Origin: an uncultured Collinsella sp.
GTDB lineage: Bacteria; Actinomycetota; Coriobacteriia; Coriobacteriales; Coriobacteriaceae
Direction of reading: 5' to 3'
DNA length: 46,550 nt
Assembly: GCA_934650095.1 (NCBI GenBank)
Contig: CAKUFT010000010.1
Coordinates: 1 to 46,550 of the forward strand
Part shown: positions 17,520 through 25,486 of the stretch, piece by piece
Layout of the letters: each line of letters starts with the position of its first letter
How positions within the stretch are numbered: position 1 is the stretch's first letter
The notes under the pieces: generated by a model
Database searches by the model: none
The model's input: only the letters and a program-made list of their open reading frames with translations
What the model was told of the DNA's origin: nothing
Translations under genes and position numbers: made by a program

Positions 17520-20324
17520 GTGAGAGCTGCCGCTGTCCTTCGCTCAACTATATATCGCGCCCTCGCCATCATGCTCACCGCACTTACCGCGCTGAGTGCC
17601 GCCGCACCCGTGCCGGCCCTTGCCGACCAGTCCGAGCAGCAGGTCAAAACGGTACGCGTTGGCTGGCTCGTCAGCAGCGAGGGTTTCCAGGAAGGCACGC
17701 CGGGCGAACGCCTTTCGGGCTGGGGTTACGAATACCTCCAAACCCTCTCGTACTACACCCCCGGATGGAAATACGAATATGTCTCCGGTACGTTCACCGA
17801 GCTCATGGACAAGCTCGAGGCGGGCGAGATCGACCTCATGCCCAATATCTCCTACTCCGAGGAACGCGCCCAAAAGCTGCTTTTCTCATCGAACCCCGAG
17901 GGCACCGAGCGCTACTACATCTATGCCAGGCCCGACCGAGACGACTTGGCCACGGGCGACCTCCAGGCGCTCCAGGGCCTCACCATTGGCTGCAATCCCG
18001 GCGTTATGCAGACCTTCGTCGGCCAGCAGTGGCTTGCCGACGAAGGCATTACCTGCACCTATAAAGAAATAGCCAGTGGCGGCGGCCTCTTCGATGCGTT
18101 GGCAAACGGCGAGGTCGACGCCATCATCATGAACGACACGATCTCATCGCCTAGCGCCTCCCCCATGTTCTACGTAGGCTCAAGCGACTACTATTTCGCC
18201 GTCCCCAAAAGCCGCCCCGACCTTATGGACGATATCAATGCCGCCATGGCGGCAATCGCCCGATTCAACCCCCGCTACAATGACGAGGTCAAAGCAAATT
18301 ACTCGGCCCAAAACAGCGGGTCATCATCACTTGACGGCGCCGAGGCCTCCTGGCTCAAAGCAAACGGCAACACCATCACGCTCGGCTATCTTACAAACCA
18401 GCTCCCCTACTGCACGCAAAATGACGATGGCGAAATGGAGGGGTCGCTTGCCTCGCTCGCGACGACGTTGCACGACAAGTTTGGCATTAACGTTAAAACA
18501 GTCGCCATCGTAGACACCAAACAAATGATCAAAGCCCTTTCAGAAGGCACCATCGATGTCGCCCTGCCATTCTTTCGTGACTACTGGCTCGCCGAACAAG
18601 TGAGGGTCATCCAGTCAAACTCGACGGGAACGGTCTCCCTGACCGCCATCCACAGCAGCAACGACCTGAGCAAGGACCTCAAGAACATCGCTTGCACAAA
18701 GAGCGCTATCGTCAACCGCTTTGAGCTCGAGAGCCTGTTCCCCGACGCGACGGTAACCGAGTACCCAAGCGGCAGCGAGATGCTCAAAGCCCTCAATAAA
18801 GGAGAGGCCAGTTGCATCATCGTCCCCAGTACGCGCCTGGAAACCATCCGCGACACCTACGACATCGAGGATTTCGAAACGCAGGAACTCACCAACACAG
18901 CAGAACTATCGTGCTTGATCTCGCGCGGCAATCCCCAACTCCTGGGAATCATTAATAAGGGTATCGTCAATGCCGGCGAATCGCTCTCCGCGAACAGTTA
19001 TTCCCCCACATCGTATTCGGCTCAAGAATCCGATACACTTCGATTCCTCTACCGCAACCGCACCGCCATTGCCACCGTTATCATCTGCATTTTACTGACC
19101 GGCATCGCCATCCTTGTCTGGTCGCTTCAACGCGCGCGGAAAGAGCGGCAGAAAGCCGACGCCGCCAACGCCGCCAAGACCGCGTTCCTCACGCGCATGA
19201 GCCACGACATCCGCACACCGCTCAACGGCATCTTGGGCCTTATTGAGATTGAGGAATTGAAAGAGGGCGATATAAAGGTCGCTCGCGAAAGCCGCGCCAA
19301 GGCGCGCGTTGCCGCCAATCACCTGCTCTCGCTGATCAACGACATCCTCGAAATGGGCAGGATCGAGGAGCGCAAAGTGACACTCGAGCACGAATCGTTC
19401 AACCTCAAGGAGCTCTGTGACGATGCCTTGGTGCTGTGCAAACTCCGCGCATCGGACCGTGGCATTACGCTGCTTAACGCCAGCGAGCCCTATGCCGTCG
19501 ACCAGAGCATGATCGGCAGCCCCACCCATATCCGCCGAATCATCATCAACCTGCTCGACAACAGCATCAAATACAACAAGCATGGCGGCACCGTCACCTT
19601 CTCTTCCACCGTCAAACCGCTCAACGACGCACGTGCACTCTTTTGTTTCACCATCGAAGACACCGGCATTGGCATGACGCCCGAGTTTTTGAAGCATATC
19701 TACGAGCCGTTCGCCCAAGAGAGCGACGACGCCCGCAGCAAGTTCCAGGGAACCGGCATGGGCATGCCCATCGTCAAATCGCTCATCGACATGATGGGCG
19801 GCACCATCGAGATTTCAAGCGAACTCGGCGTGGGCAGCACGTTCACTGTCCAGATTCCGCTCGATATCGACAAGAACCCTCGGGCCCACATAAAGCCAGC
19901 CGAGGCAAGGCCCAGCTGCTCGATTGCCGGCATGAACGTCCTGCTCGCCGAAGACAACGACCTGAATGCCGAAATTGCCCAGGCGCTGCTGGAATCCGAG
20001 GACGTTGTGGTGACCCGCGCGGCCAATGGCAACGAGGTTGTCGACCTGTACCTGTCGCACCCCGCCGGCAGCTTCGACGCCATCCTCATGGACATCATGA
20101 TGCCCGGTATGGACGGTTATGAGGCAACGCGCGCGATTCGTCTGAGCGGCAAGCCCGACGCCGCCGACATCCCCATCATCGCGCTGACCGCCAACGCTTT
20201 TGCCGAGGACGCCAAGGCCGCACGTGACGCCGGCATGAACGCCCATCTGCCCAAGCCGCTCGATTTTGACAAGCTCAAAAACATTCTCGCCCGCATCAAA
20301 CAGTACGGGGCAGCTTCGGTATAG
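17520..20324 (+). CDS. Hybrid sensor histidine kinase with two periplasmic substrate-binding domains
   Basis: Encodes 934 residues. Order: signal sequence ending in PVPALA (about 35); two SBP_bac_3-type extracellular domains (about 43-263 and 284-493); a membrane helix (about 515-536); HisKA with phospho-acceptor His in RMSHDIRTPLNG (about residue 562); HATPase with N box LLDNSIKYNK, DTGIGM and GTGMGM; and a C-terminal receiver with the phospho-acceptor Asp in ILMDIMMPG (about 858) and Lys in HLPKPLD. This resembles BvgS/EvgS-like sensors of small molecules such as amino acids. GTG 17520 follows an AGGA site, and TTG 17514 is also possible. No dedicated response regulator or output domain is adjacent, so the phosphorelay partner lies elsewhere. 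Confidence 0.92.
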   Translation: MRAAAVLRSTIYRALAIMLTALTALSAAAPVPALADQSEQQVKTVRVGWLVSSEGFQEGTPGERLSGWGYEYLQTLSYYTPGWKYEYVSGTFTELMDKLEAGEIDLMPNISYSEERAQKLLFSSNPEGTERYYIYARPDRDDLATGDLQALQGLTIGCNPGVMQTFVGQQWLADEGITCTYKEIASGGGLFDALANGEVDAIIMNDTISSPSASPMFYVGSSDYYFAVPKSRPDLMDDINAAMAAIARFNPRYNDEVKANYSAQNSGSSSLDGAEASWLKANGNTITLGYLTNQLPYCTQNDDGEMEGSLASLATTLHDKFGINVKTVAIVDTKQMIKALSEGTIDVALPFFRDYWLAEQVRVIQSNSTGTVSLTAIHSSNDLSKDLKNIACTKSAIVNRFELESLFPDATVTEYPSGSEMLKALNKGEASCIIVPSTRLETIRDTYDIEDFETQELTNTAELSCLISRGNPQLLGIINKGIVNAGESLSANSYSPTSYSAQESDTLRFLYRNRTAIATVIICILLTGIAILVWSLQRARKERQKADAANAAKTAFLTRMSHDIRTPLNGILGLIEIEELKEGDIKVARESRAKARVAANHLLSLINDILEMGRIEERKVTLEHESFNLKELCDDALVLCKLRASDRGITLLNASEPYAVDQSMIGSPTHIRRIIINLLDNSIKYNKHGGTVTFSSTVKPLNDARALFCFTIEDTGIGMTPEFLKHIYEPFAQESDDARSKFQGTGMGMPIVKSLIDMMGGTIEISSELGVGSTFTVQIPLDIDKNPRAHIKPAEARPSCSIAGMNVLLAEDNDLNAEIAQALLESEDVVVTRAANGNEVVDLYLSHPAGSFDAILMDIMMPGMDGYEATRAIRLSGKPDAADIPIIALTANAFAEDAKAARDAGMNAHLPKPLDFDKLKNILARIKQYGAASV

Positions 20325-20366
20325 TCTCTCCCCAAGAACCATGCCCGATTGGAAAGGAATCCCGCG

Positions 20367-20846
20367 ATGTTTAGGCCTCTACGCCGAAAGAAACGCGCCA
20401 TTACCGACGAGGCGGCGCGCGAGCTGCTCGCCACCTGCAAGCGCGGCGTCTTTGCCGTCAACGGCGACGATGGCTACCCGTACGCCATTCCCGTCAACTA
20501 CTTCTTTGACGCTGAGCACGACAAGATTTACTTCCACGGCGCCAAGGCGGGCCACAAGGTCGACGCTCTCAAGCGTGACGACAAGGTCTGTTTTACCGTC
20601 TACGGCAACGACTGGTACAAGGACGACGATTGGGCGCCTTACGTGCAGAGTACCGTTGTCTTTGGCCGTTGCCGCCTAGCGAATGACACCCCCGCATTTA
20701 TCGAGGACAAGGTCCGTGAGCTCGCGCTCAAGTACTACCCCACCGCCGAAGAGGTCGAGGAGGAAATCGCCAAGGACATCAAGGGCGTCCAACTCTACGA
20801 GATTTCGATTGAGCATCTTTGCGGCAAGCAGATTCACGAAAAGTAG
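20367..20846 (+). CDS. Pyridoxamine 5'-phosphate oxidase-fold (NimA-like) flavoprotein
   Basis: Encodes 159 residues with a split-barrel flavin-binding fold. RGVFAVNGDDGYPYAIPVNYFFD (about 28-50) and KIYFHGAKAGHKVDALKRDDKVCFTVYG match the PPOX/nitroimidazole-reductase-like family core. Members bind FMN, F420 or heme; the reaction here is unknown. ATG 20367 follows GGAAAGGA, while an in-frame TTG at 20349 is the less likely start. It is 42 bp after the kinase stop, with no visible terminator between them, so cotranscription is possible. Confidence 0.87.
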   Translation: MFRPLRRKKRAITDEAARELLATCKRGVFAVNGDDGYPYAIPVNYFFDAEHDKIYFHGAKAGHKVDALKRDDKVCFTVYGNDWYKDDDWAPYVQSTVVFGRCRLANDTPAFIEDKVRELALKYYPTAEEVEEEIAKDIKGVQLYEISIEHLCGKQIHEK

Positions 20847-20920
20847 GGGCCTGGGATCAGACCCCCGCATAACAATCAAGCCAGAAGACCCCGCGCATGT
20901 CGTTCGTTCGTTACGGCTTG

Positions 20921-22132
20921 CTATGCATTAAAAACGTAGCGATTCAGGCGTTCGCACGCCTCCTGCACGCGCGAAAGCGGCAGGGCCAGGTTCACGCGAA
21001 TGTGGCAGGGTCCATGGAACGGACGGCCGTCTTGATAGCCCACGCCCACGCGCGCGCCCTCGTCGAGCAGCCACTGAACGTCGCGACCGTGCGCGCGGCA
21101 CCACTCCGTACAGTCCAGGAACACCATGTACGTGCCCTGCGGACGCGAATAGGCCACGCCCTTAAAATGCTCGTCCACGTAATCGCAGAAGTAGTCGACG
21201 TTGTCTTTGATGACCTCGTTGAGTTCGTCCACCCACTCGTAGCCCTGCGGCTGGTAGGCGCCAATGAGCGCGTGCATGGAGAGGACGTTCATCTCGTTGT
21301 AATGGGTCTTGTTGGACACGGCGCACACGCGGTCGCGCAGTGTCTCGTTGTAGATGATGTGGTAGCTGCCGACTAGGCCCGCGAGGTTGAAGGTCTTGCT
21401 GGGCGCATAAAGGGCGACCGTGCGCATGCGGGCGTCCTCGCTCACCGACTGCGTCGGGATGTGCTTGTGCCCAGGACGGATGATGTCGGACCAGATCTCG
21501 TCCGAGATCACCACGCAATCGTGCTGGCGATAGATGTCCATGGCGCGCTCGATCTCGTCGCGTTCCCACACGCGGCCGCAGGGGTTGTGCGGCGAGCAGA
21601 ACACCGCAGCATGGATGTGGTTTTGCGCGAGCTTGCGCTCCATGTCCTCAAAATCCATGCGCCACACGCCCTGCTCGTCGAGCTTAAGCGGGCTGTGGAC
21701 AATGCGATAGCCCGCGGCCTCGATGGACTTGGTAAAACCGATGTAGGTGGGACTATGGACCAGCACCGCGTCGCCCGGCTGGACATAGGCGCTCAGCGTC
21801 GACACGACGCCGCCCAGCACGCCGTTTTCGTAGCCGATATGCTCGGGAAGTAGGCCCTCAACGCCATTGCGACGGCTCTGCCACTCGATGATGCGGTCGA
21901 AGTACTCGGCACGCGGATTAAAATAGCCAAACATGGGGTGCTGAGCACGTTGAATGATATGCTCCTGGACCGTGGGGACCGTGGCAAAGTTCATGTCGGC
22001 CACCCACATGGGGATGCGTTCGCAGCCCTCATCGGGTGCGTTTGGCGCCATACCGGGGATCTCGCCCCAGGAGTCAACGGCGATGGCGTCCATATTGTGG
22101 CGGTCAATGATCGAGGTGAAGTCGTATTTCAT
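20921..22132 (-). CDS. MalY/PatB-type PLP aminotransferase / C-S lyase
   Basis: Encodes 403 residues of fold-type I PLP enzyme. WVADMNFATVPTVQEHI at the N-terminus is the MalY/PatB hallmark. SPHNPCGRVW, VISDEIWSDI and the PLP-lysine segment APSKTFNLAGL are intact. Relatives are cystathionine beta-lyases that split C-S bonds in sulfur amino acids, releasing H2S or thiols, and some (MalY) also act as regulators. ATG 22132 follows GGGAGCG. The gene converges on the PPOX gene. Beta-lyase activity is the likeliest role, but a transaminase cannot be excluded. Confidence 0.9.
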   Translation of the reverse strand: MKYDFTSIIDRHNMDAIAVDSWGEIPGMAPNAPDEGCERIPMWVADMNFATVPTVQEHIIQRAQHPMFGYFNPRAEYFDRIIEWQSRRNGVEGLLPEHIGYENGVLGGVVSTLSAYVQPGDAVLVHSPTYIGFTKSIEAAGYRIVHSPLKLDEQGVWRMDFEDMERKLAQNHIHAAVFCSPHNPCGRVWERDEIERAMDIYRQHDCVVISDEIWSDIIRPGHKHIPTQSVSEDARMRTVALYAPSKTFNLAGLVGSYHIIYNETLRDRVCAVSNKTHYNEMNVLSMHALIGAYQPQGYEWVDELNEVIKDNVDYFCDYVDEHFKGVAYSRPQGTYMVFLDCTEWCRAHGRDVQWLLDEGARVGVGYQDGRPFHGPCHIRVNLALPLSRVQEACERLNRYVFNA

Positions 22133-22244
22133 ACTGCGCTCCCGTGCAAGGCTGATTGTTTTGGTAGGCGTTATTGTCCACCAGCACGGGCGGTTTTGGC
22201 ATGGGGTTTGGCGTTGTTTTTGACGGATACGGACGGATGGCAGA

Positions 22245-22991
22245 TTAGTCTTGCGCGTCGTTGATAGCGGTTATCGTCAACCTGGTTCCGTCGACCGTAA
22301 ACGATATGTCGAGCCCAGCGTAAGCCAAATGGTAAATGCGGTTTGGCTCGTGTTTGCTGCCCGCGCGACGCGGATCCTGGTGAAGAACCTCAACCAAGCC
22401 GGGGAGCTTTGCAGGCGGGACCATGTCTTGAAGCGTTTGCGGAAACTCAACATCGAGCTCTTGCCACGGCGCGCCTTCAATCCAGCCGTCGGTCGCATCC
22501 GGGTGGCAGTCCGCGAACGGAATGTAGGGTTTGATGTCGTAGATGGGCGTGCCGTCGCGCAGGTCGGCGCCCAACACATAGATGATGGGACCGTTATCGG
22601 TGAGCTCAACACGGTCAAGCTTTACGCAGGTGAGGCCGATAGGATTGGGGCGAAACGGACTACGCGTGGCAAACACGCCCACGCGCTCGGCACCACCCAA
22701 GCGCGGCGGACGCACGGTCTTTGACCACCTAGCATTGGTACCGGCCTTGTCCCGCATCTTGACATCGGCAGCAATATCCTCTGCCGTGCCGCCGGGCGTT
22801 CCATTTTCAAAACGCCAAAGCAGCCATAAGTGCGAGAAAGACTCGAGTCCCGCAACCGCGGCGTTAGAGGCAAACTCCGGCTCAAAGACAATGCGCCCCT
22901 GTAGATGAGGCGCCAAAAAGCTGTTGCGCGGAATGCCGAACTTCTGCGGCAGATCGGTATGTATGTGTGCGATAGGTTCCATGCCGGTCAT
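22245..22991 (-). CDS. trmO: tRNA (N6-threonylcarbamoyladenosine-37-N6)-methyltransferase TrmO
   Basis: Encodes 248 residues of the TsaA/TrmO (YaeB) family, which N6-methylates t6A37 of certain tRNAs using SAM. The beta-barrel domain begins MEPIAHIHTDLPQKFGIPR. The signature ATRSPFRPNPIGLTCVKL (about 128-145) and the segment DGTPIYDIKPYIPFAD are diagnostic. The C-terminal part LTITAINDAQD is typical of the bacterial form. ATG 22991 or 22982 (the MEPIA start) is plausible; no strong Shine-Dalgarno is seen for either. The frame stays open far upstream across the divergent XRE gene, but that part has no family match. Confidence 0.92.
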   Translation of the reverse strand: MTGMEPIAHIHTDLPQKFGIPRNSFLAPHLQGRIVFEPEFASNAAVAGLESFSHLWLLWRFENGTPGGTAEDIAADVKMRDKAGTNARWSKTVRPPRLGGAERVGVFATRSPFRPNPIGLTCVKLDRVELTDNGPIIYVLGADLRDGTPIYDIKPYIPFADCHPDATDGWIEGAPWQELDVEFPQTLQDMVPPAKLPGLVEVLHQDPRRAGSKHEPNRIYHLAYAGLDISFTVDGTRLTITAINDAQD

Positions 22992-23123
22992 TGTACGGCA
23001 TGGGCGCACGAGGCGCTGCGCACAATCCCCCACCGCGGTCGCCGAACGTGCAACCAACGGTTGCTTGGAAGGGTGCCTACCGCCGCGTATGCTTAAGCCA
23101 TCAACCAGCAGAGAGGAGCCGTC

Positions 23124-23951
23124 ATGGCCTTTGCAGAAAAACTCATCGCCGTCCGTCGCGCCAACAATCTCACCCAAGAGCAGCTCGCCGCCAAGCTCTA
23201 TGTAACGCGCCAAGCCGTCAGCCGCTGGGAGCGCGGCGAGGTCACGCCGGGCATCGATATGATGAAGCTCATTGCCGCCGTAACCGGAGAGCCACTGTCT
23301 CACCTGCTCGAAATGCCCGAACACTACTGCGAGAGCTGCGGCATGCTGCTCACGCCCGATGACTGCGGCACCGACGCTACGGGCGCCACGACCGATCATT
23401 ACTGCAAATGGTGCTACGACCACGGCAAGTACACCTACGAGACCACCATGGAGGCAATGATCGAGGATTGTGCCCCGCGCCTGGCACAAAACACCGGCAT
23501 GTCGCTCGACGAAGCCGTCTCGCTCATGGGCGCCGTCCTGCCGCAACTGGAGCGCTGGCGCACCGTTCAGGAAAACGAGGAGCGCTACGGTGCCGAGACC
23601 CGGGCGCGTTATGGCGACGAAGCCGTCGATGCGGCAAACGAAGCGCTGCTGGACATGGACCCTCAGACATGGAACGACATGAAGGAGCTTGAACGTGCCA
23701 TTTTGGGCCAGCTCTCGATTGCCATGGGCGATGGCGAACCGGAAGGCAGCGAGGCTCGCAAGCTCGTCGCGATGCATCGCCGTTGGATTGCTCTCAACTG
23801 GGGCAGCGAGCCCCAAGACGAAGCATACCTGGGGCTCGCCCACGGCTACCTCGCCGACCAGCGCTTCGTAGACTACTACGACAAGCCATGCGGCACCGGA
23901 GCCACGACGTTTCTGGTTCAGGCAATCGAGTCGTCGCCGACTCGTGCTTAG
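23124..23951 (+). CDS. XRE-zinc ribbon-TipAS fusion regulator
   Basis: Encodes 275 residues. An N-terminal HTH_3/XRE domain (about 5-60) contains NNLTQEQLAAKLYVTRQAVS and ends in SHLLEMPEHY. A zinc ribbon follows with Cys in YCESCGMLLTPDDCG and a second YCKWCYDHGKYTY pair (about 68-105). The remainder (about 110-270) matches the TipAS drug-sensing domain: ERYGDEAVDAANEALLDMD and the C-terminal VDYYDKPCGTGATTFLVQAI. TipAS normally sits behind a MerR HTH (TipA, AlbA, SkgA), where it binds thiopeptides, albicidin or similar cyclic compounds. Here the DNA-binding module is XRE. ATG 23124 is preceded by AGAGAGGAG. A role as drug sensor is inferred. Confidence 0.9.
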   Translation: MAFAEKLIAVRRANNLTQEQLAAKLYVTRQAVSRWERGEVTPGIDMMKLIAAVTGEPLSHLLEMPEHYCESCGMLLTPDDCGTDATGATTDHYCKWCYDHGKYTYETTMEAMIEDCAPRLAQNTGMSLDEAVSLMGAVLPQLERWRTVQENEERYGAETRARYGDEAVDAANEALLDMDPQTWNDMKELERAILGQLSIAMGDGEPEGSEARKLVAMHRRWIALNWGSEPQDEAYLGLAHGYLADQRFVDYYDKPCGTGATTFLVQAIESSPTRA

Positions 23952-24002
23952 ACTGCAACGGCTTTGGGTATTTCAATCGAAACCTCAACTGATTGGAGAC
24001 CT

Positions 24003-24248
24003 ATGGCTACTCATCACGAACTCGTGTTGTACGTTATGACCGGATGCCCATATTGCATTAAGGTGAAGCGCTTCCTGGCGGATAACGGCGTAACCATCCC
24101 CGAGCGCAACATCTCGACCGACCCCGATGCCGAGCAGACGCTCATCGCCGTCGGAGGAAAGCGCCAGGTTCCCTGCCTGTTCATCGACGGCAAGCCGCTC
24201 TACGAGTCGAGCGACATCATCGCATGGGTGCAGGAGAACCTGCTCTAA
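24003..24248 (+). CDS. Glutaredoxin-like thiol-disulfide protein
   Basis: Encodes 81 residues with a thioredoxin fold. The active site CPYC is at 15-18 after YVMTG, and the cis-Pro segment is QVPCLFIDG (about 56-64), followed by LYESSDIIAWVQENL, a typical glutaredoxin end. It can reduce disulfides or glutathionylated/mycothiolated proteins. ATG 24003 is preceded by TTGGAGA 6 bp upstream. It follows the XRE-TipAS gene by 51 bp and could be cotranscribed. A hairpin repeat begins 47 bp after the stop. Confidence 0.93.
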   Translation: MATHHELVLYVMTGCPYCIKVKRFLADNGVTIPERNISTDPDAEQTLIAVGGKRQVPCLFIDGKPLYESSDIIAWVQENLL

Positions 24249-24277
24249 CACGCGCGTCGCGGCCGGGACGCCCCAGC

Positions 24278-24363
24278 CCATACGACCCAAACATGTACAC
24301 CAGCATCCAAAGTCGACATTTTTCGACATCTTTGGATGCTGGTGTACAACTTTTAGGTAGTCA
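24278..24363. repeat. Long hairpin repeat, copy 1
   Basis: GTACACCAGCATCCAAAG (24295-24312) is perfectly complementary to 24330-24347. An inner stem GTCGA/TCGAC (24312-24316 and 24323-24327) sits inside it. Flanks AGCCC-CCCAAA-CAT on the left and AACTTTTAGGTAGTCAT on the right are shared with copy 2 at 25340-25426. Confidence 0.85.
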
Positions 24364-24447
24364 TGGAGCTCTTAACCGGCTAATTGTTTGAGGCGACCTT
24401 TGGATTATGGCTGTTTGATGCCTCAGGAAAAAGTTTCCGAGGGGGCT

Positions 24448-24677
24448 GTGGTCAAAAAAGGGCAAATATGAGTACTGCTACCTGTTTAATAGCAGCAATT
24501 TTGATCATTTCAGGAACTATTCAACGTCCCATGCGCCCGCAGACGATGCTATTTCTCCTCATATGTTCAATAAAAGTTGTTTCTAATGGGAACAAATCTC
24601 ATCAGGAGCTACTATTTATAGCAAAATAAATGCAACCATAATGGCAACAGTACTCATATTTGCCACTTTTTGACCAC
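24448..24677. mobile_element. MITE-like element with 30-bp terminal inverted repeats
   Basis: The left arm 24448-24477 (begins GTGGTCAAAAAAGGGCAAAT) and right arm 24648-24677 are inverted with 2 mismatches in 30 bp. The 170-bp interior is AT-rich and carries small stem-loops but no transposase. No unambiguous target duplication is visible. Confidence 0.6.
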
Positions 24678-24964
24678 GGGACGACTCTAAATGACAAAAT
24701 CCGGCACTTGGACGTTCTTGTATGCCTAGCCATTGAAGGACACCCAACGACTACTCCAATTCGTGACACACTGTGTCGCGAATTAAGCTGGTCCCACTAC
24801 CGAAGACCGGTGAGAGCTCCTGCCCAGAATCTCGATAGCTTAATAAAACGCTCCCCTCCGGAAGTTCAATGAGCATCCGAATTCCAAGCTGAAAAGCAAA
24901 GGAGTATCGAAGCCGTCAATGCTCATTTCCTATCGATAAACCAAGTCAGAAGAAGCTGATTAGC

Positions 24965-25006
24965 TTGACAAACTGCTTGTATTTTTGTCTACAAAACTGT
25001 ATACAA
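24965..25006 (+). promoter_or_regulatory. Promoter and dyad upstream of the RHH gene
   Basis: A consensus -35 TTGACA (24965-24970) is followed after 17 bp by TCTACA as a weak -10. TTGTAT (24977-24982) and ATACAA (25001-25006) form an inverted repeat straddling the -10, a suitable place for autorepression by the encoded RHH protein. Confidence 0.45.
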
Positions 25007-25059
25007 AAAGAGATTCTGAGAACCAGCGCTCGACATTATGCCAATCGATAGGAGGCGCT

Positions 25060-25326
25060 ATGGATGCTAAGCAGCTCGAAAAGATGATGGGATTTGCCCT
25101 TGGAGAGCTTGAGAAAGCCGCAGAGGCGTACGAAAAAGATGAATGGCCGAAAGGCCATACCATCAAGCTGGGAAGGCCACCGATCTCTGGCGAGCCTAGC
25201 GTTGTTATATCGGCGCGTGTGGGTGAATCGGTTCTTGAAGCGTTTGACGAAAAGGCCAAACGTCATGGGCAAACGCGCACGGAGCGACTCAGAGAGCTCA
25301 TTACGCTCGACGCGATGATTGCCTAG
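25060..25326 (+). CDS. Ribbon-helix-helix (antitoxin-like) protein, orphan
   Basis: Encodes 88 residues. The C-terminal half has the RHH pattern: a beta strand SVVISARVG, then helix ESVLEAFDEKAKRHGQT and a second helix RTERLRELITL. The N-terminal 35 residues (KQLEKMMGFALGELEKAAEA) look helical and acidic. ATG 25060 is backed by ATAGGAGG. Such proteins are often antitoxins or small repressors. No toxin gene lies on either side: the downstream neighbour is a hairpin repeat and then an opposite-strand gene. The gene is AT-richer than its neighbours and lies between two direct copies of a repeat. Confidence 0.75.
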   Translation: MDAKQLEKMMGFALGELEKAAEAYEKDEWPKGHTIKLGRPPISGEPSVVISARVGESVLEAFDEKAKRHGQTRTERLRELITLDAMIA

Positions 25327-25339
25327 ACCCCCGCTCCCC

Positions 25340-25426
25340 CGCCAGCCCAAAACATGTACGCCAGCATCCAAAGTCGACCATTTTCGACATCTTTGGATGC
25401 TGGTGTACAACTTTTTAGGTAGTCAT
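25340..25426. repeat. Long hairpin repeat, copy 2
   Basis: GTACGCCAGCATCCAAAG (25356-25373) pairs with CTTTGGATGCTGGTGTAC (25391-25408), leaving one G-T position. It is followed by AACTTTTTAGGTAGTCAT, nearly identical to copy 1 (24278-24363) and in the same orientation. Confidence 0.85.
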
Positions 25427-25486
25427 TGGGAACGTTCTTAAATGGCCGCTCGTTAAAGACCCCTCCCCGATGACTAGACGACAATC

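Larger units (their letters stand above)
24249..25059. other. AT-rich intergenic island with repeats
   Basis: About 810 bp without a credible larger gene, clearly richer in A+T than both flanks. It contains hairpin repeat copy 1 (24278-24363), a MITE-like inverted-repeat element (24448-24677) and the promoter/operator of the RHH gene (24965-25006). Short open frames here run through the repeats and lack start signals. Confidence 0.6.

Noticed and set aside
22992..23843. Upstream extension of the trmO frame across the divergent XRE gene
   Set aside because: The upstream part has no motifs and overlaps a clear XRE-TipAS gene; trmO homology starts at the MEPIA region.
24384..24872. Short open frames in the AT-rich island
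   Set aside because: They run through the MITE-like arms, have no ribosome-binding site, and show no conserved motif.
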